Assembly: GCA_024235755.1 (NCBI GenBank)
Contig: JACKLV010000008.1
Location: 1-64,000, forward strand
DNA length: 64,000 nt
Direction: 5' to 3'
DNA from: Burkholderiales bacterium
GTDB taxonomy: Bacteria > Pseudomonadota > Gammaproteobacteria > Burkholderiales > Nitrosomonadaceae
The notes under the pieces were generated by a model that searched no databases, had not been told where the DNA came from, and worked only from the letters and a program-made list of their open reading frames with translations. The first letter of the stretch is position 1; each line of letters starts with the position of its first letter. Below, piece by piece: positions 17,632 to 27,271 of the stretch. The position numbers were made by a program, and so were the translations under genes.

Positions 17632-17934
17632 ATGTTATATGTTATTTATGCGGAAGATGTGCCAGATAGTCTCGAACGAAGAAAGACTGCACGTGCCGCA
17701 CATTTGGAACGGTTACAGCAGTTGCAAGATGCAGGACGTTTGTTGTTAGCCGGACCATATCCATCAATCGATTCGGTGGATCCGGGGCCAGCTGGTTTTT
17801 CTGGCAGCCTGATCGTGGCTGAATTCGAATCACTACAGGCAGCGAAAGACTGGGCTGATACCGATCCTTATATTTTGGCTGGTGTTTATCAGACAGTAAC
17901 GGTTAAACCATTTAAAAAAGTTTTCCCAAGCTGA
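17632..17934 (+). CDS. YciI family protein
   Basis: 100-residue protein of the ferredoxin-like YCII family. The N-terminal strand MLYVIYAEDVPDS carries the conserved Asp, AHLERLQQLQDAGRLLLAGPYP (about 23-44) matches the family helix and active-site His, and the end WADTDPYILAGVYQTVTVKPFKKV is highly typical. Family members may be small hydrolases or dehydrochlorinase-like proteins; the substrate is unknown. A ribosome binding site, AGGAG, is visible. The next gene, a peptidyl-prolyl isomerase, starts 84 bp later; yciI next to such a gene is a frequent betaproteobacterial arrangement. Confidence 0.9.
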   Translation: MLYVIYAEDVPDSLERRKTARAAHLERLQQLQDAGRLLLAGPYPSIDSVDPGPAGFSGSLIVAEFESLQAAKDWADTDPYILAGVYQTVTVKPFKKVFPS

Positions 17935-18018
17935 TCTATTAGGTTTATTGGTATTTGTTCCATAGAAGCGTATACTTAGCGCCGTCAAACTATCCAAATT
18001 ATTCAGAAAGGAAATTTC

Positions 18019-18813
18019 ATGCGTTTAATTAAATTATCGCGTTTTTTAATTATTGGTGCTTTTGGTTTCGTAACCATGGCAGCTCATGCCCAATCTACGT
18101 CGACAATGGCCACTGTTAATGGTGTTGCGATTCCGCAATCACGCTTGGATTTAATGGTTAAGGCAAGTGGCGCTCAGGGTCAGGATGATGGGCCGGAATT
18201 GAGGAAGGCACTCAGAGAAAATTTGATAACGGAAGAAATTCTTGCGCAAGAAGCAATTAAAAAAGGATTTGACAGAGACCCGGATGTGGTTTCACAAATT
18301 GAAATTGCTAAGCAAGCGGCTTTGATCCGTGCGCTCCAAGCAGATTACATTAAGAATAATGCAGTGGGTGAAGACACGCTAAAACGCGAGTATGATATGC
18401 TTAAAGTACAGATGGGCGACAAGGAATATAAAGCGAGGCATATTCTTGTGGAAAGTGAAAGTGTTGCTAGAGACATCATAGCGAGTTTAAGAAAAGGCGG
18501 CAATTTCGCCAAAATTGCTGAAGAAAAATCCATCGATGATGGTAGTAAATTAAATGGCGGCGAACTTAACTGGAGCCCAGCCGCTGCATATGTTCGGCCT
18601 TTTGCAGAAGCTTTGGCGAAACTTGAAAAAGGGAGGTTGACGGATAATCCCGTTCATACCAATTTCGGCTGGCATGTCATAGAACTGATCGATACGCGCC
18701 CTATGGACGTGCCGCCATTTGAGGAAGTCAAGGAAAATATCCGGCAACGCGTGCTCCAGCGCGAGTTTGCTTCATATGTGCAGGAATTGCGCAGCAAGGC
18801 TAAAGTCGAGTAA
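18019..18813 (+). CDS. Periplasmic parvulin-type peptidyl-prolyl isomerase
   Basis: 264 residues with a signal peptide (about 1-24, cleavage near AHA-QST). A SurA/PrsA-like chaperone region follows (about 30-130: VNGVAIPQSRLDLMVK, LITEEILAQEAIKKGF). The parvulin domain is at about 132-230, with KARHILVESE, FAKIAEEKSIDDGSK and the closing FGWHVIELID. It helps fold outer-membrane or periplasmic proteins. It converges tail-to-tail with alr, with only one base between the stop codons. Confidence 0.9.
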   Translation: MRLIKLSRFLIIGAFGFVTMAAHAQSTSTMATVNGVAIPQSRLDLMVKASGAQGQDDGPELRKALRENLITEEILAQEAIKKGFDRDPDVVSQIEIAKQAALIRALQADYIKNNAVGEDTLKREYDMLKVQMGDKEYKARHILVESESVARDIIASLRKGGNFAKIAEEKSIDDGSKLNGGELNWSPAAAYVRPFAEALAKLEKGRLTDNPVHTNFGWHVIELIDTRPMDVPPFEEVKENIRQRVLQREFASYVQELRSKAKVE

Positions 18814-18814
18814 T

Positions 18815-19936
18815 TTATTTGGATTCCAAACAGACACGGGTAAAGTCGTCCTGAATGTCTTCATTCAGAATGTCGAGTTCTACCCGCGTCGGTAGTGCGC
18901 AAAGCAGTTCGTAACTGATGGTGCCTGCTGCGCGTGCAATTTCTTCAACGGGTAAACCGTTTCCCCACAGTGTCACTGGACTGTTAATCGGTATTTCAGG
19001 TAGCTCTGTCAAATCAATGGCAAGCATGTCCATCGACACTTTACCTACTAATCTGCTTTTTTGATTATTGACCAGCACTGCCGTTCCTGTTGGTGCATGG
19101 CGCGGATACCCGTCCGCATAGCCGCAGGCTACAATGCCGATACGCATCGGTTTGTCAGCCTGGAAACTGCCGCTGTAGCCTACGATGTCGCCCTGTTTTA
19201 GATGATGGATGGCAATGATTTTGCTGGTTAGCGTCATTACGGGTTTTAAATTGAAGCTGGTACCGGTATGTGTTGTAAAGGGCGACGCTCCGTATAACAT
19301 CAGGCCCGGACGAACCCAGTCTCGATGCGCAGAAGGATAACGGATAGTTGCGGCTGAATTTGCTAGAGAGCAGGGCATAGGAGTTGATCCGATAGTCTGA
19401 TCGAAAACCTGAAGTTGGTCCCGGAATCGTGCATTATTAGTGATACCGTCCGCCGTTGCAAAATGTGTCATCAATGAAATTTGCGATACGGCTGGGTTAC
19501 TGGATAATTGTTCAACAACCGCAGAAAACTGTTGAGGCGCAAACCCTAAACGGTTCATGCCGGTATTAATTTTTATGAAAATGCTGAGTTCCCGGTGCTT
19601 GCAGCCTGTTAACATCGCAAGCTGCTCATCATTGTGTATAACTGTGCTGAGTTTGTGTTTCTCCAGTAACGCCAGTTCCTGCGTCGAAAAAAAACCTTCT
19701 AACAGTAAAATGGGATGCTGAAAGCCAGCATTGCGCAAACATATTGCTGCTTCCAGTTCAAGCAAAGCAAAGCCATCTGCTTTTACCAGTGCATTAGCGG
19801 TATGCAATAGCCCATGTCCATAAGCATTGGCTTTGATGACGGCCATAATTTTTGCTTTGGGAGCATACTGACGCGCTATAGATAGATTGTGCGTGAGTGC
19901 GGACAAATCGATGTAGGCTTTAATGGGGCGTTGCAT
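18815..19936 (-). CDS. alr: Alanine racemase
   Basis: PLP enzyme that makes D-alanine for peptidoglycan. The 373-residue protein has the PLP lysine in MAVIKANAYGHG (Lys35) and the catalytic tyrosine region DIVGYSGSF (about 249-257). The strongly conserved RIGIVACGYADGYPRHAP (about 265-282) and VSMDMLAIDLTEL (about 305-317) follow. Length is typical. Confidence 0.95.
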   Translation of the reverse strand: MQRPIKAYIDLSALTHNLSIARQYAPKAKIMAVIKANAYGHGLLHTANALVKADGFALLELEAAICLRNAGFQHPILLLEGFFSTQELALLEKHKLSTVIHNDEQLAMLTGCKHRELSIFIKINTGMNRLGFAPQQFSAVVEQLSSNPAVSQISLMTHFATADGITNNARFRDQLQVFDQTIGSTPMPCSLANSAATIRYPSAHRDWVRPGLMLYGASPFTTHTGTSFNLKPVMTLTSKIIAIHHLKQGDIVGYSGSFQADKPMRIGIVACGYADGYPRHAPTGTAVLVNNQKSRLVGKVSMDMLAIDLTELPEIPINSPVTLWGNGLPVEEIARAAGTISYELLCALPTRVELDILNEDIQDDFTRVCLESK

Positions 19937-20287
19937 TGGGCTTTATTGGCTGCAGAAAATTAGAGTGTGTCTACGATATGTCTATCATGCTCTTCAACTG
20001 ATTCGGCAATTTCGCTTTGGGTTCTTTTGGATTGACCAGCATGCTATCTTGATTGCTGACTTGGATGTGCTTGCAATAACCGTGACACAAAAGGATATTA
20101 TGATAATCCATATTGACTTGTTTTCGTACCGACTTTTTCAAACTCATCTGTTTTGTTAAATTTTTTGCTTACGACTGAAAACATTTTGTAGTTTTAATAT
20201 GTAGGATGTATGTCTTGCCATCGTTTCATGGTATAACCCATTACTAATCTAATAAACGGTATTAAAAAAACAATAACATTCTGAGAG
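19937..20287. other. Divergent promoter region alr / lplT
   Basis: 350 bp between divergent genes, AT-rich near lplT. It must hold both promoters; I cannot assign them with confidence. There is no credible open frame. Confidence 0.5.
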
Positions 20288-21565
20288 GTGAAAAGTTTGA
20301 ACCGCGGTTTTTACACCATTATGGCTGCGCAGTTTTTCTCTTCTCTGGCTGATAATGCCTTGCTGGTTGTTGCCATCGCGTTGCTGATCGAATTGCATGC
20401 GCCTGCTTTTCTGACGCCTTTACTCAAGTTTGTTTTTGTTTTGTTCTACGTTGTTCTTGCTCCGTTCGTTGGTGCATTTGCCGATTCCATGCCCAAAGGC
20501 AGAGTCATGTTCATCAGTAACAGCATTAAAGTGTTGGGCTGTATTCTCTTATTTTTTGCCATGCATCAGTTTTCTGCATTGACTGCCTATGCCGTTGTCG
20601 GACTGGGTGCTGCAGCCTATTCACCTGCGAAATACGGCATACTGACCGAACTGCTGCCGCCCGAAAAATTGGTTATCGCCAACGGCTGGATAGAAGGTTT
20701 GACTGTTGCTTCAATCGTATTGGGAACAATGCTTGGCGGGATATTGATCACACCTGCTGTGTCTCAGATGTTGCTGGATAATGAATTTCCATTTATTCAT
20801 TCAACAACGGAAATGAGTATTTTCATTGTGGCCGCAATTTATTTTATTGCCGCAGTTTTTAATTTATTTATTCCAAATACCGGTATTGATCACCGCATGC
20901 CGAAAAAGAATCCACTTTATCTGATCCAGGAATTTGCGCATTGCGTAAAACTGTTGTGGATGGATAAGCTTGGTCAGATATCTCTGGCGGTAACCACATT
21001 GTTTTGGGGTGCAGGTGCGACACTGCAATTTATCGTCATTAAATGGGCTGAAGTGGTGCTAAATTATCCGTTGAATAAGGCTGCCCAGTTGCAGGGAATT
21101 GTTGCGTTTGGCATTGCGATAGGTGCAGTAATGGCGGCGCGAACAATTTCCTTGAAAAGATCCTTATCGGTTATTCCGCTTGGCTTTGCTACCGGTCTAG
21201 TAGTGATGCTGATGATTATAGTTCAGGATTTTTGGATGGCAGTGATTTTTCTGATTGTGATTGGTGGTATGGCAGGCTTTTTTGTCGTACCCATGAACGC
21301 ATTGTTGCAACACCGTGGTTATATTTTAATGGGTGCGGGTCATTCAATTGCTGTCCAAAATTTTAATGAGAATCTGAGTATTCTCATCATGTTGTCGCTA
21401 TATGCGTTGCTGATTTATTTCGAAGTGCATATTTACGTCGTAATCGTGCTGTTTGGATTGTTTATGTCTGTCATCATGGCATTGGTGCGCAAATGGCATA
21501 TGTATAATCAAAGCAAAGAAGATTCGCTGCATTTGATCGGTACACGCAAAATACACAGGCAATGA
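20288..21565 (+). CDS. lplT: Lysophospholipid transporter LplT (MFS)
   Basis: 425 residues with about twelve hydrophobic segments of the major facilitator superfamily. The start FYTIMAAQFFSSLADNALLVVAIALL is the LplT hallmark (key AQF-S-ADNALL), and YSPAKYGILTELLPPEKLVIANGWIEGLTV (about 113-142, key PAKYGIL and NGWIE) is the family signature. LplT flips lysophospholipids across the inner membrane for re-acylation. The frame starts with GTG at 20288 behind CTGAGAG. The acyltransferase partner (aas) is not adjacent. Confidence 0.9.
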   Translation: MKSLNRGFYTIMAAQFFSSLADNALLVVAIALLIELHAPAFLTPLLKFVFVLFYVVLAPFVGAFADSMPKGRVMFISNSIKVLGCILLFFAMHQFSALTAYAVVGLGAAAYSPAKYGILTELLPPEKLVIANGWIEGLTVASIVLGTMLGGILITPAVSQMLLDNEFPFIHSTTEMSIFIVAAIYFIAAVFNLFIPNTGIDHRMPKKNPLYLIQEFAHCVKLLWMDKLGQISLAVTTLFWGAGATLQFIVIKWAEVVLNYPLNKAAQLQGIVAFGIAIGAVMAARTISLKRSLSVIPLGFATGLVVMLMIIVQDFWMAVIFLIVIGGMAGFFVVPMNALLQHRGYILMGAGHSIAVQNFNENLSILIMLSLYALLIYFEVHIYVVIVLFGLFMSVIMALVRKWHMYNQSKEDSLHLIGTRKIHRQ

Positions 21566-21607
21566 AGCTATACAAACAGTCAGCGTTTCAATTCAATTAG
21601 CACCTGT

Positions 21608-21633
21608 CTTGAAATTTTAGCGTGTTCCCCCAC
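21608..21633 (+). promoter_or_regulatory. Sigma-32 (heat-shock) promoter of clpB
   Basis: CTTGAA at 21608-21613, a 14-base spacer, then CCCCAC at 21628-21633. This matches the RpoH consensus (CTTGAA, 13-17 bp, CCCCAT) except for the last base of the -10 box. It lies about 33 bp before the clpB ATG, appropriate for a heat-shock gene. Confidence 0.8.
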
Positions 21634-21665
21634 GTAGTGATCAGTGACCTTTTTGGGAGAAATGA

Positions 21666-24251
21666 ATGCGTTTTGACAAATTAACCACAAAATTTCAGCA
21701 AGCCCTGGCTGATGCGCAAAGCATCGCTGTTGGGCAGGATCATGCCTATATTGAGCCCGGCCATTTGTTGCTTGCCTTGTTGCAGCAGGAAGATGGCGCG
21801 ACCGTTTCACTGTTGCAGCGTAGCGGTGTCAATGTTGCGCCGTTGCGTGATGGCCTGAAGCGTGACATTCAACGGTTGCCTAAAGTTGAAGGCACTGGTG
21901 GGGAAGTTAGCCTGTCACGCAATCTTGCCAACTTGTTAAATTTAGCGGACAGGGAAGCGCAAAAACGGGGAGACCAGTTTATTGCTTCAGAAATGTTCCT
22001 GTTGGCTTTGTTGAAAGACAAGAGTGAGACAAGTGTACTACTTAAGGAACAGGGTGCCAGCTATGAAGCATTGGAGCAAGCGATCATGGCGGTGCGCGGT
22101 GGCGAACAGGTTAGTAGTGCCGAAGCCGAGGGCAGTCGTGAAGCGTTAAAGAAATATACCTTGGATCTGACTGAGCGTGCACGGCAAGGTAGGCTGGATC
22201 CCGTAATCGGGCGTGACGATGAAATTCGTCGCGCGATTCAGGTTTTGCAGCGGCGCACCAAGAATAATCCTGTCTTGATCGGTGAACCCGGTGTCGGCAA
22301 AACCGCTATTGTTGAAGGTCTGGCGCAACGAATTGTTAATGGTGAGGTGCCAGAGAACTTAAAAAATAAGCGTGTTTTGTCACTGGATATGGCCGCGTTG
22401 CTGGCCGGGGCAAAGTACCGCGGGGAATTTGAAGAGCGTTTGAAGTCCGTGCTGAAAGAACTGGCGCAAGATGAAGGCAATACGATTGTATTTATTGACG
22501 AATTGCATACCATGGTTGGCGCCGGCAAGGCTGAGGGAGCGATGGATGCCGGCAATATGCTCAAACCGGCGCTGGCACGCGGCGAACTACACTGTGTTGG
22601 CGCAACGACGCTGGATGAATACCGTAAATACATTGAAAAAGACGCAGCACTGGAAAGAAGATTTCAGAAAGTACTGGTTGAGGAGCCGACAGTAGAAGCG
22701 ACAATCGCTATTTTGCGAGGCTTGCAGGAAAAATACGAAGTGCATCATGGCGTTGATATCACTGATCCGGCTATCGTCGCGGCTGCTGAATTGTCGCATC
22801 GCTACATTACAGACCGCTTTTTACCGGATAAGGCGATTGACTTGATCGACGAGGCTGCCGCGCGCATTCGTATGGAAATCGATTCTAAACCGGAAGCGAT
22901 GGACAAACTTGACCGCCGTTTGATCCAGTTAAAAATCGAGCGTGAAGCGATTAAAAAGGAACAGGACGAGGCCTCACGCAAACGCCTGCAATTGCTGGAA
23001 GAAGAAATTGCGCACAAGGAGCGTGAATATGCTGATCTTGAAGAGATATGGAAGACGGAAAAATCACATATTCAAGGCTCACAGCACGTAAAGGAGGCGA
23101 TTGAAAAAATCAAGCTGGAGATCGAAGCCGCCACGCGTAAGGGCGACTGGCAGAAAGTCTCCGAGTTACAGTATGGACGTTTGCCGCAGTTGGAGTCCCA
23201 GCTCAAGTCACAGGAAAGTCCGATGCAACAAGCTGAAGCGGAAAAACCCAAGTTACTGCGAACCCAAGTCGGCGCCGAAGAAATTGCGGAAGTTGTTTCA
23301 CGGGCGACCGGTATTCCGGTTTCCAAAATGATGCAGGGTGAACGTGAGAAGTTGCTGCTAATGGAGCAGAAATTGCATGAGCGTGTAGTCGGTCAGGATG
23401 AGGCGGTGCGATTGGTTGCCGATGCAATAAGGCGTTCGCGCGCAGGGCTGGCCGATCCGAACCGTCCTTACGGCTCATTTCTGTTTCTTGGGCCAACCGG
23501 TGTCGGTAAGACGGAGTTATGCAAAGCACTGGCAGGCTTCCTGTTCGATTCGGAAGATCATCTGATTCGCGTGGATATGTCCGAGTTTATGGAAAAACAC
23601 TCTGTGGCGCGTTTGATCGGTGCGCCTCCCGGATATGTCGGTTATGAAGAAGGCGGTTACCTGACTGAAATCGTACGCAGAAAGCCCTATGCAGTAATTT
23701 TGCTGGATGAAGTTGAAAAAGCTCATCCGGATGTTTTTAATGTCTTGCTGCAGGTACTTGATGACGGACGTATGACAGATGGACAGGGCCGTACGGTTGA
23801 TTTTAAAAATACCGTCATTGTAATGACTTCCAATCTTGGTTCGCATATGATTCAGGAAATGCATGGACAGGATTACCAGACGATAAAAGACTCGGTCATG
23901 GGTGAAGTGAAAACACATTTCCGTCCAGAGTTTGTCAATCGAATCGACGAGGTGGTGGTGTTCCATGCGTTGAATGAAAAGCATATTCAGTCTATCGCTC
24001 GGATACAGCTTCAGTATCTGGAAAAAAGACTGGCTGCGATGGAAATGCATTTGCAGGTCAGTGACGCAGCGCTGGCTGAATTGTCTCAAGCCGGATTTGA
24101 TCCTGTTTTTGGCGCGCGTCCACTGAAGCGGGCAATTCAAGCGCAGATTGAAAATCCTTTGGCCAAAGAAATTTTGGAGGGACATTTTGCCGCCAAAGAC
24201 AGCATTATGGTTGATTATAAGAACGGCAGTATGCAATTTACTAAAAGATAA
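21666..24251 (+). CDS. clpB: Protein disaggregase ClpB
   Basis: Hsp100 AAA+ disaggregase working with DnaK. The 861-residue protein has the Clp N-domain (about 1-145). NBD1 has Walker A GEPGVGKT (about 206-213) and Walker B FIDELH. The coiled-coil M domain (about 405-525) is rich in Lys/Glu, which separates it from ClpA/ClpC. NBD2 has Walker A GPTGVGKT (about 610-617), Walker B ILLDEVEKAHPDVFN and sensor GARPLKRAIQ. A sigma-32 promoter precedes it and GGGAGAA forms the ribosome binding site. Confidence 0.98.
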   Translation: MRFDKLTTKFQQALADAQSIAVGQDHAYIEPGHLLLALLQQEDGATVSLLQRSGVNVAPLRDGLKRDIQRLPKVEGTGGEVSLSRNLANLLNLADREAQKRGDQFIASEMFLLALLKDKSETSVLLKEQGASYEALEQAIMAVRGGEQVSSAEAEGSREALKKYTLDLTERARQGRLDPVIGRDDEIRRAIQVLQRRTKNNPVLIGEPGVGKTAIVEGLAQRIVNGEVPENLKNKRVLSLDMAALLAGAKYRGEFEERLKSVLKELAQDEGNTIVFIDELHTMVGAGKAEGAMDAGNMLKPALARGELHCVGATTLDEYRKYIEKDAALERRFQKVLVEEPTVEATIAILRGLQEKYEVHHGVDITDPAIVAAAELSHRYITDRFLPDKAIDLIDEAAARIRMEIDSKPEAMDKLDRRLIQLKIEREAIKKEQDEASRKRLQLLEEEIAHKEREYADLEEIWKTEKSHIQGSQHVKEAIEKIKLEIEAATRKGDWQKVSELQYGRLPQLESQLKSQESPMQQAEAEKPKLLRTQVGAEEIAEVVSRATGIPVSKMMQGEREKLLLMEQKLHERVVGQDEAVRLVADAIRRSRAGLADPNRPYGSFLFLGPTGVGKTELCKALAGFLFDSEDHLIRVDMSEFMEKHSVARLIGAPPGYVGYEEGGYLTEIVRRKPYAVILLDEVEKAHPDVFNVLLQVLDDGRMTDGQGRTVDFKNTVIVMTSNLGSHMIQEMHGQDYQTIKDSVMGEVKTHFRPEFVNRIDEVVVFHALNEKHIQSIARIQLQYLEKRLAAMEMHLQVSDAALAELSQAGFDPVFGARPLKRAIQAQIENPLAKEILEGHFAAKDSIMVDYKNGSMQFTKR

Positions 24252-24419
24252 CAAGGAACAATCAAATGCTGGATTTATCCGTGTAATGGTAATGCAAACT
24301 GACAGGCACGCAGTGTAACGAGGGTTTGTTTTTACAATATGAGATTGTATAAAAACAGGGAAAGCACTTTTATAAGTTCAGTTCAGGTAAAATACAGCAT
24401 TTATACTGGATAAATGGTC

Positions 24420-25307
24420 ATGTTTAAAGGTAGTTTGGTTGCCCTCGTTACACCGATGCATGAGGATGGCAAATTAGACCTGGAACGATTTCGTGGTTTG
24501 ATTGATTTTCATATCAATCAGGGCACAGATGGTATTGTCGTAGTCGGAACAACCGGTGAATCACCAACGGTCGATTTTGAGGAACATCACTTGTTGATGC
24601 GTACCGCAGTGGATCATGCTGCAGGACGCATTCCGATTATTGCTGGCACGGGTGCGAATTCAACACGTGAAGCTATTGATTTGTCAGTTTATGCAAAAGA
24701 TTCCGGCGTTGATGCCTGCCTTTCCGTGGCACCTTACTATAACAAGCCGACTCAAGAAGGACTGTATCAGCATTTCAGAGCCATTGCCGAGGCGGTGGAT
24801 ATTCCGCATATTCTTTATAACGTGCCGGGCAGGACTGTGGCCGATATTGCCAATGCAACCAGCCTTAGGCTTGCGCAAATTCCAAATATCGTCGGCATCA
24901 AGGATGCCACGGGCGACATGGCGCGTGGAAGCGACTTGTTACGCCATGCGCCTGAAGATTTTCTGATATGGAGCGGTGATGACATTACGGCGCTTGCTTT
25001 GATGCTGCTAGGAGGGCATGGTGTGATATCGGTTACAGCCAATGTTGCTCCAAGGCAAATGCATGATATGTGCAGTGCGGCAGCAGCAGGAGATCTTAAA
25101 ACGGCTCGCGCACTCAATAACGTTCTGTTGAATTTGCATACTGATTTATTCGTCGAGGCAAATCCGATTCCGGTCAAATGGGCGGTCGCGCAGATGGGGT
25201 TAATAGGTGCTGGTATTCGTCTGCCTTTAACACCGCTGTCCGAACAATATCACCAGCGTGTACGGGAAGCGATGAGACATGCGCAGATTCACATTCCAAA
25301 GGATTAA
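24420..25307 (+). CDS. dapA: 4-hydroxy-tetrahydrodipicolinate synthase
   Basis: First committed step of lysine and diaminopimelate synthesis, condensing pyruvate and aspartate semialdehyde. The aldolase-class barrel shows VVGTTGESPT (about 40-49), ILYNVPGRT (about 131-139, catalytic Tyr) and IVGIKDATG (about 157-165, Schiff-base Lys). I start at the ATG at 24420 (MFKGSLVALVTPM, as in homologues); an in-frame ATG two codons upstream (24414) is an alternative. About 295 residues, normal. The dapA-bamC order, separated by one base, is conserved in proteobacteria. Confidence 0.96.
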   Translation: MFKGSLVALVTPMHEDGKLDLERFRGLIDFHINQGTDGIVVVGTTGESPTVDFEEHHLLMRTAVDHAAGRIPIIAGTGANSTREAIDLSVYAKDSGVDACLSVAPYYNKPTQEGLYQHFRAIAEAVDIPHILYNVPGRTVADIANATSLRLAQIPNIVGIKDATGDMARGSDLLRHAPEDFLIWSGDDITALALMLLGGHGVISVTANVAPRQMHDMCSAAAAGDLKTARALNNVLLNLHTDLFVEANPIPVKWAVAQMGLIGAGIRLPLTPLSEQYHQRVREAMRHAQIHIPKD

Positions 25308-25308
25308 C

Positions 25309-26460
25309 ATGTCAAGAGAACGGTGGCGGCGATACAAATACGTTATCGCGGCGGCAATTACATGCTCAATCTCGGTATCCGGATGCACTATTTTTCCGGA
25401 GCATAAACAGATTGATTATAAATCAGCGACTAAGATGCCGCCGCTCGAAGTGCCACCTGATTTGATTGCGCCTGCAACCGATGAGCGTTATTCCATACCC
25501 GGTGCAGCATCGGGCGGCACTACATTTTCCTCGTATAGTAACGAGCGCATCGCTCAGCCCGGCACAGGTACTTCTTCTCTGTTGCCGATATCGGTGCAGA
25601 GTGTTCATATAGAGCGTGCAGGCACGCAACGCTGGCTGGTTGTTCCTCAGTCACCTGAAACCGTCTGGCCGATCGTGAAGGAGTTCTGGCAGGAACTGGG
25701 TTTCCTCATCAAACTGGAAATACCGGAAGCAGGCATCATGGAAACGGACTGGGCAGAGAACCGGGCAAAAATTCCTCAGGACTTTATCAGAAACATACTT
25801 TCAACTTTCCTGGACAGTTTTTACTCAACGGCTGAGCGCGATAAATTCCGTACGCGACTCGAACGAACCGAAATGGGGACGACAGAAGTTTATGTTAGTC
25901 ATCGTGGCATGGATGAAATTCTGGAGGGAGGTGGTGCAAACCGGACTATCTGGCAACCGCGTCCAGCCGATCCGGATTTAGAAGCCGAAATGCTGGCGCG
26001 TTTAATGATGCGTTTTGGCGTTGAGGAAGAACGCGCCAGAATGGAACTGGCCAGCACCAGTGGCGAGGTACAGGAAAGAGCCTATATTGACAGAGAGCGG
26101 AATGATACCTTGGTTGTCAATGAAGCATTTGATCGCTCGTGGCGGCGCGTTGGTCTGGCGTTAGACCGTATTGGGTTTACAGTTGAGGACCGTAATCGTG
26201 TTGACGGTATTTATTTTGTACGTTATGTAAATCCTGAAACTGACAGCTATAAACAAGGCGATGATGAGGGACTTTTGTCGAGTATCATGTTTTGGAGAAG
26301 CAAAGACAATACGGATGCTAGAGCTGCCAGATACCATATACTGGTGAAGGAAACAGGTACTCGTACAACTGAGATAACGCTACTAAATGAAGATAATACG
26401 CCTGTTCGCCAGGCGATTGCTAACAGTATTTTGAAATTGCTTCATGAACAACTGAAATAG
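25309..26460 (+). CDS. bamC: Outer-membrane assembly lipoprotein BamC
   Basis: Lipoprotein of the BAM complex that inserts beta-barrels into the outer membrane. From the ATG at 25309, preceded by AAAGGAT, the 383-residue protein has a signal peptide and lipobox SGC. A short unstructured region (IDYKSATKMPPLEVPPDL, the BamD-binding part, about 41-58) follows. Two helix-grip domains come next (about 110-230, with QRWLVVPQSPETVWPIVKEFW, and about 265-380, with FDRSWRRVGLALDRIGFTVEDRN). It is translationally close to dapA. Confidence 0.93.
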   Translation: MSRERWRRYKYVIAAAITCSISVSGCTIFPEHKQIDYKSATKMPPLEVPPDLIAPATDERYSIPGAASGGTTFSSYSNERIAQPGTGTSSLLPISVQSVHIERAGTQRWLVVPQSPETVWPIVKEFWQELGFLIKLEIPEAGIMETDWAENRAKIPQDFIRNILSTFLDSFYSTAERDKFRTRLERTEMGTTEVYVSHRGMDEILEGGGANRTIWQPRPADPDLEAEMLARLMMRFGVEEERARMELASTSGEVQERAYIDRERNDTLVVNEAFDRSWRRVGLALDRIGFTVEDRNRVDGIYFVRYVNPETDSYKQGDDEGLLSSIMFWRSKDNTDARAARYHILVKETGTRTTEITLLNEDNTPVRQAIANSILKLLHEQLK

Positions 26461-26613
26461 ATTTGTTACGGTTTCGTTGTTTTTCCAGGAAGGGGGAAAA
26501 ATATAGTGATTGCTAGTATTTTGTTTTAGTTATCGGTAGGTGACCGTGTATAACACAGTGTAATAGTGTCGGTTACTTTCTGGGTATATTGAAAGCTCCG
26601 AGTGAAGACTCAT

Positions 26614-26641
26614 AAAAAAACCGCCAATAGGCGGCTTTTTT
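26614..26641 (-). terminator. Terminator of the first small lipoprotein gene
   Basis: CCGCC-AATA-GGCGG hairpin with A and T runs on both sides. It lies about 22 bp past the stop of the minus-strand gene at 26663. Confidence 0.8.
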
Positions 26642-26662
26642 GACCTTACTTCGTATGAAGCT

Positions 26663-26806
26663 TTATTCCTTATTTTTTGTAGCTTCTTCTTGCATAATTC
26701 TTTCAAAATTCTCTTTCTCTTGTTCAGGTAACGCCTGGCCAGGTCTACCACCACATGCTGCTAAAAAGAAAGATGCTAATACCAAAACTAGAAAAGCTTG
26801 TTTCAT
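26663..26806 (-). CDS. Small lipoprotein (47 aa)
   Basis: Too short for ordinary gene finders but well formed. It starts MKQAFLVLVLASFFLAACGG, with a lipoprotein signal peptide and lipobox LAAC (Cys18), then a short hydrophilic tail RPGQALPEQEKENFERIMQE ending in TKNKE. A terminator follows. The RPGQ next to the lipobox echoes KPGQYPP and KPSQYPP in the two neighbouring small lipoproteins, so the three look like members of one family. The function is unknown. Short lipoproteins of this kind often act in outer-membrane assembly (LptM-like), which is only a suggestion. Confidence 0.72.
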   Translation of the reverse strand: MKQAFLVLVLASFFLAACGGRPGQALPEQEKENFERIMQEEATKNKE

Positions 26807-27148
26807 TATTGAATTTCCCTATTATGTATAAAAATTAAAGTCTGAAAACGAAGCAGTGTATATCGTTAAACTAAGCCGTGTCAAATAACCTTTAATCACT
26901 CCATTATTATACAGCTTGTAGTTATATTGTGATTCATTTATATATTGTGATTCGATCATAAACGATATAAAAACGCTACATTAGTAAGTATAAATCTTTT
27001 AGTAACAAGATACTACCTGTACCGTGATTTATTTGATTTTAATATCTGTTAAATGTCTGTTTTTTCATCAGAAAGGTTTGATGCTAAATAAAAATCTACC
27101 CCGTAACTGAGCGGATTTTTGCCTGGCTACGTTGCCAGAAAATTTTTG

Positions 27149-27271
27149 TTACTCAGGTTCCGAATCACGCTTATCCATGAATCCTCCGGGAGGATATTGA
27201 CTTGGTTTGGGTTCGCCGCAACCCACTAAAAACATTACCGGTAAAGCGGTTGCAAATAAAGAGTTTTTCAT
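27149..27271 (-). CDS. Small lipoprotein (40 aa), possibly silenced copy
   Basis: Reads MKNSLFATALPVMFLVGCGE with a lipobox LVGC (Cys18), then PKPSQYPPGGFMDKRDSEPE. It is clearly a paralogue of the gene at 27559-27705 (MKYSLF start, GCG, xPxQYPP). The region before the ATG matches that of the paralogue. However, it lacks about 17 bases that carry the AGGAG ribosome binding site in the other copy, so it may be poorly translated or a decaying duplicate. Confidence 0.6.
   Translation of the reverse strand: MKNSLFATALPVMFLVGCGEPKPSQYPPGGFMDKRDSEPE

Noticed and set aside
23517..24254. 245-codon frame antisense to clpB
   Set aside because: A shadow of the strongly conserved clpB sequence.
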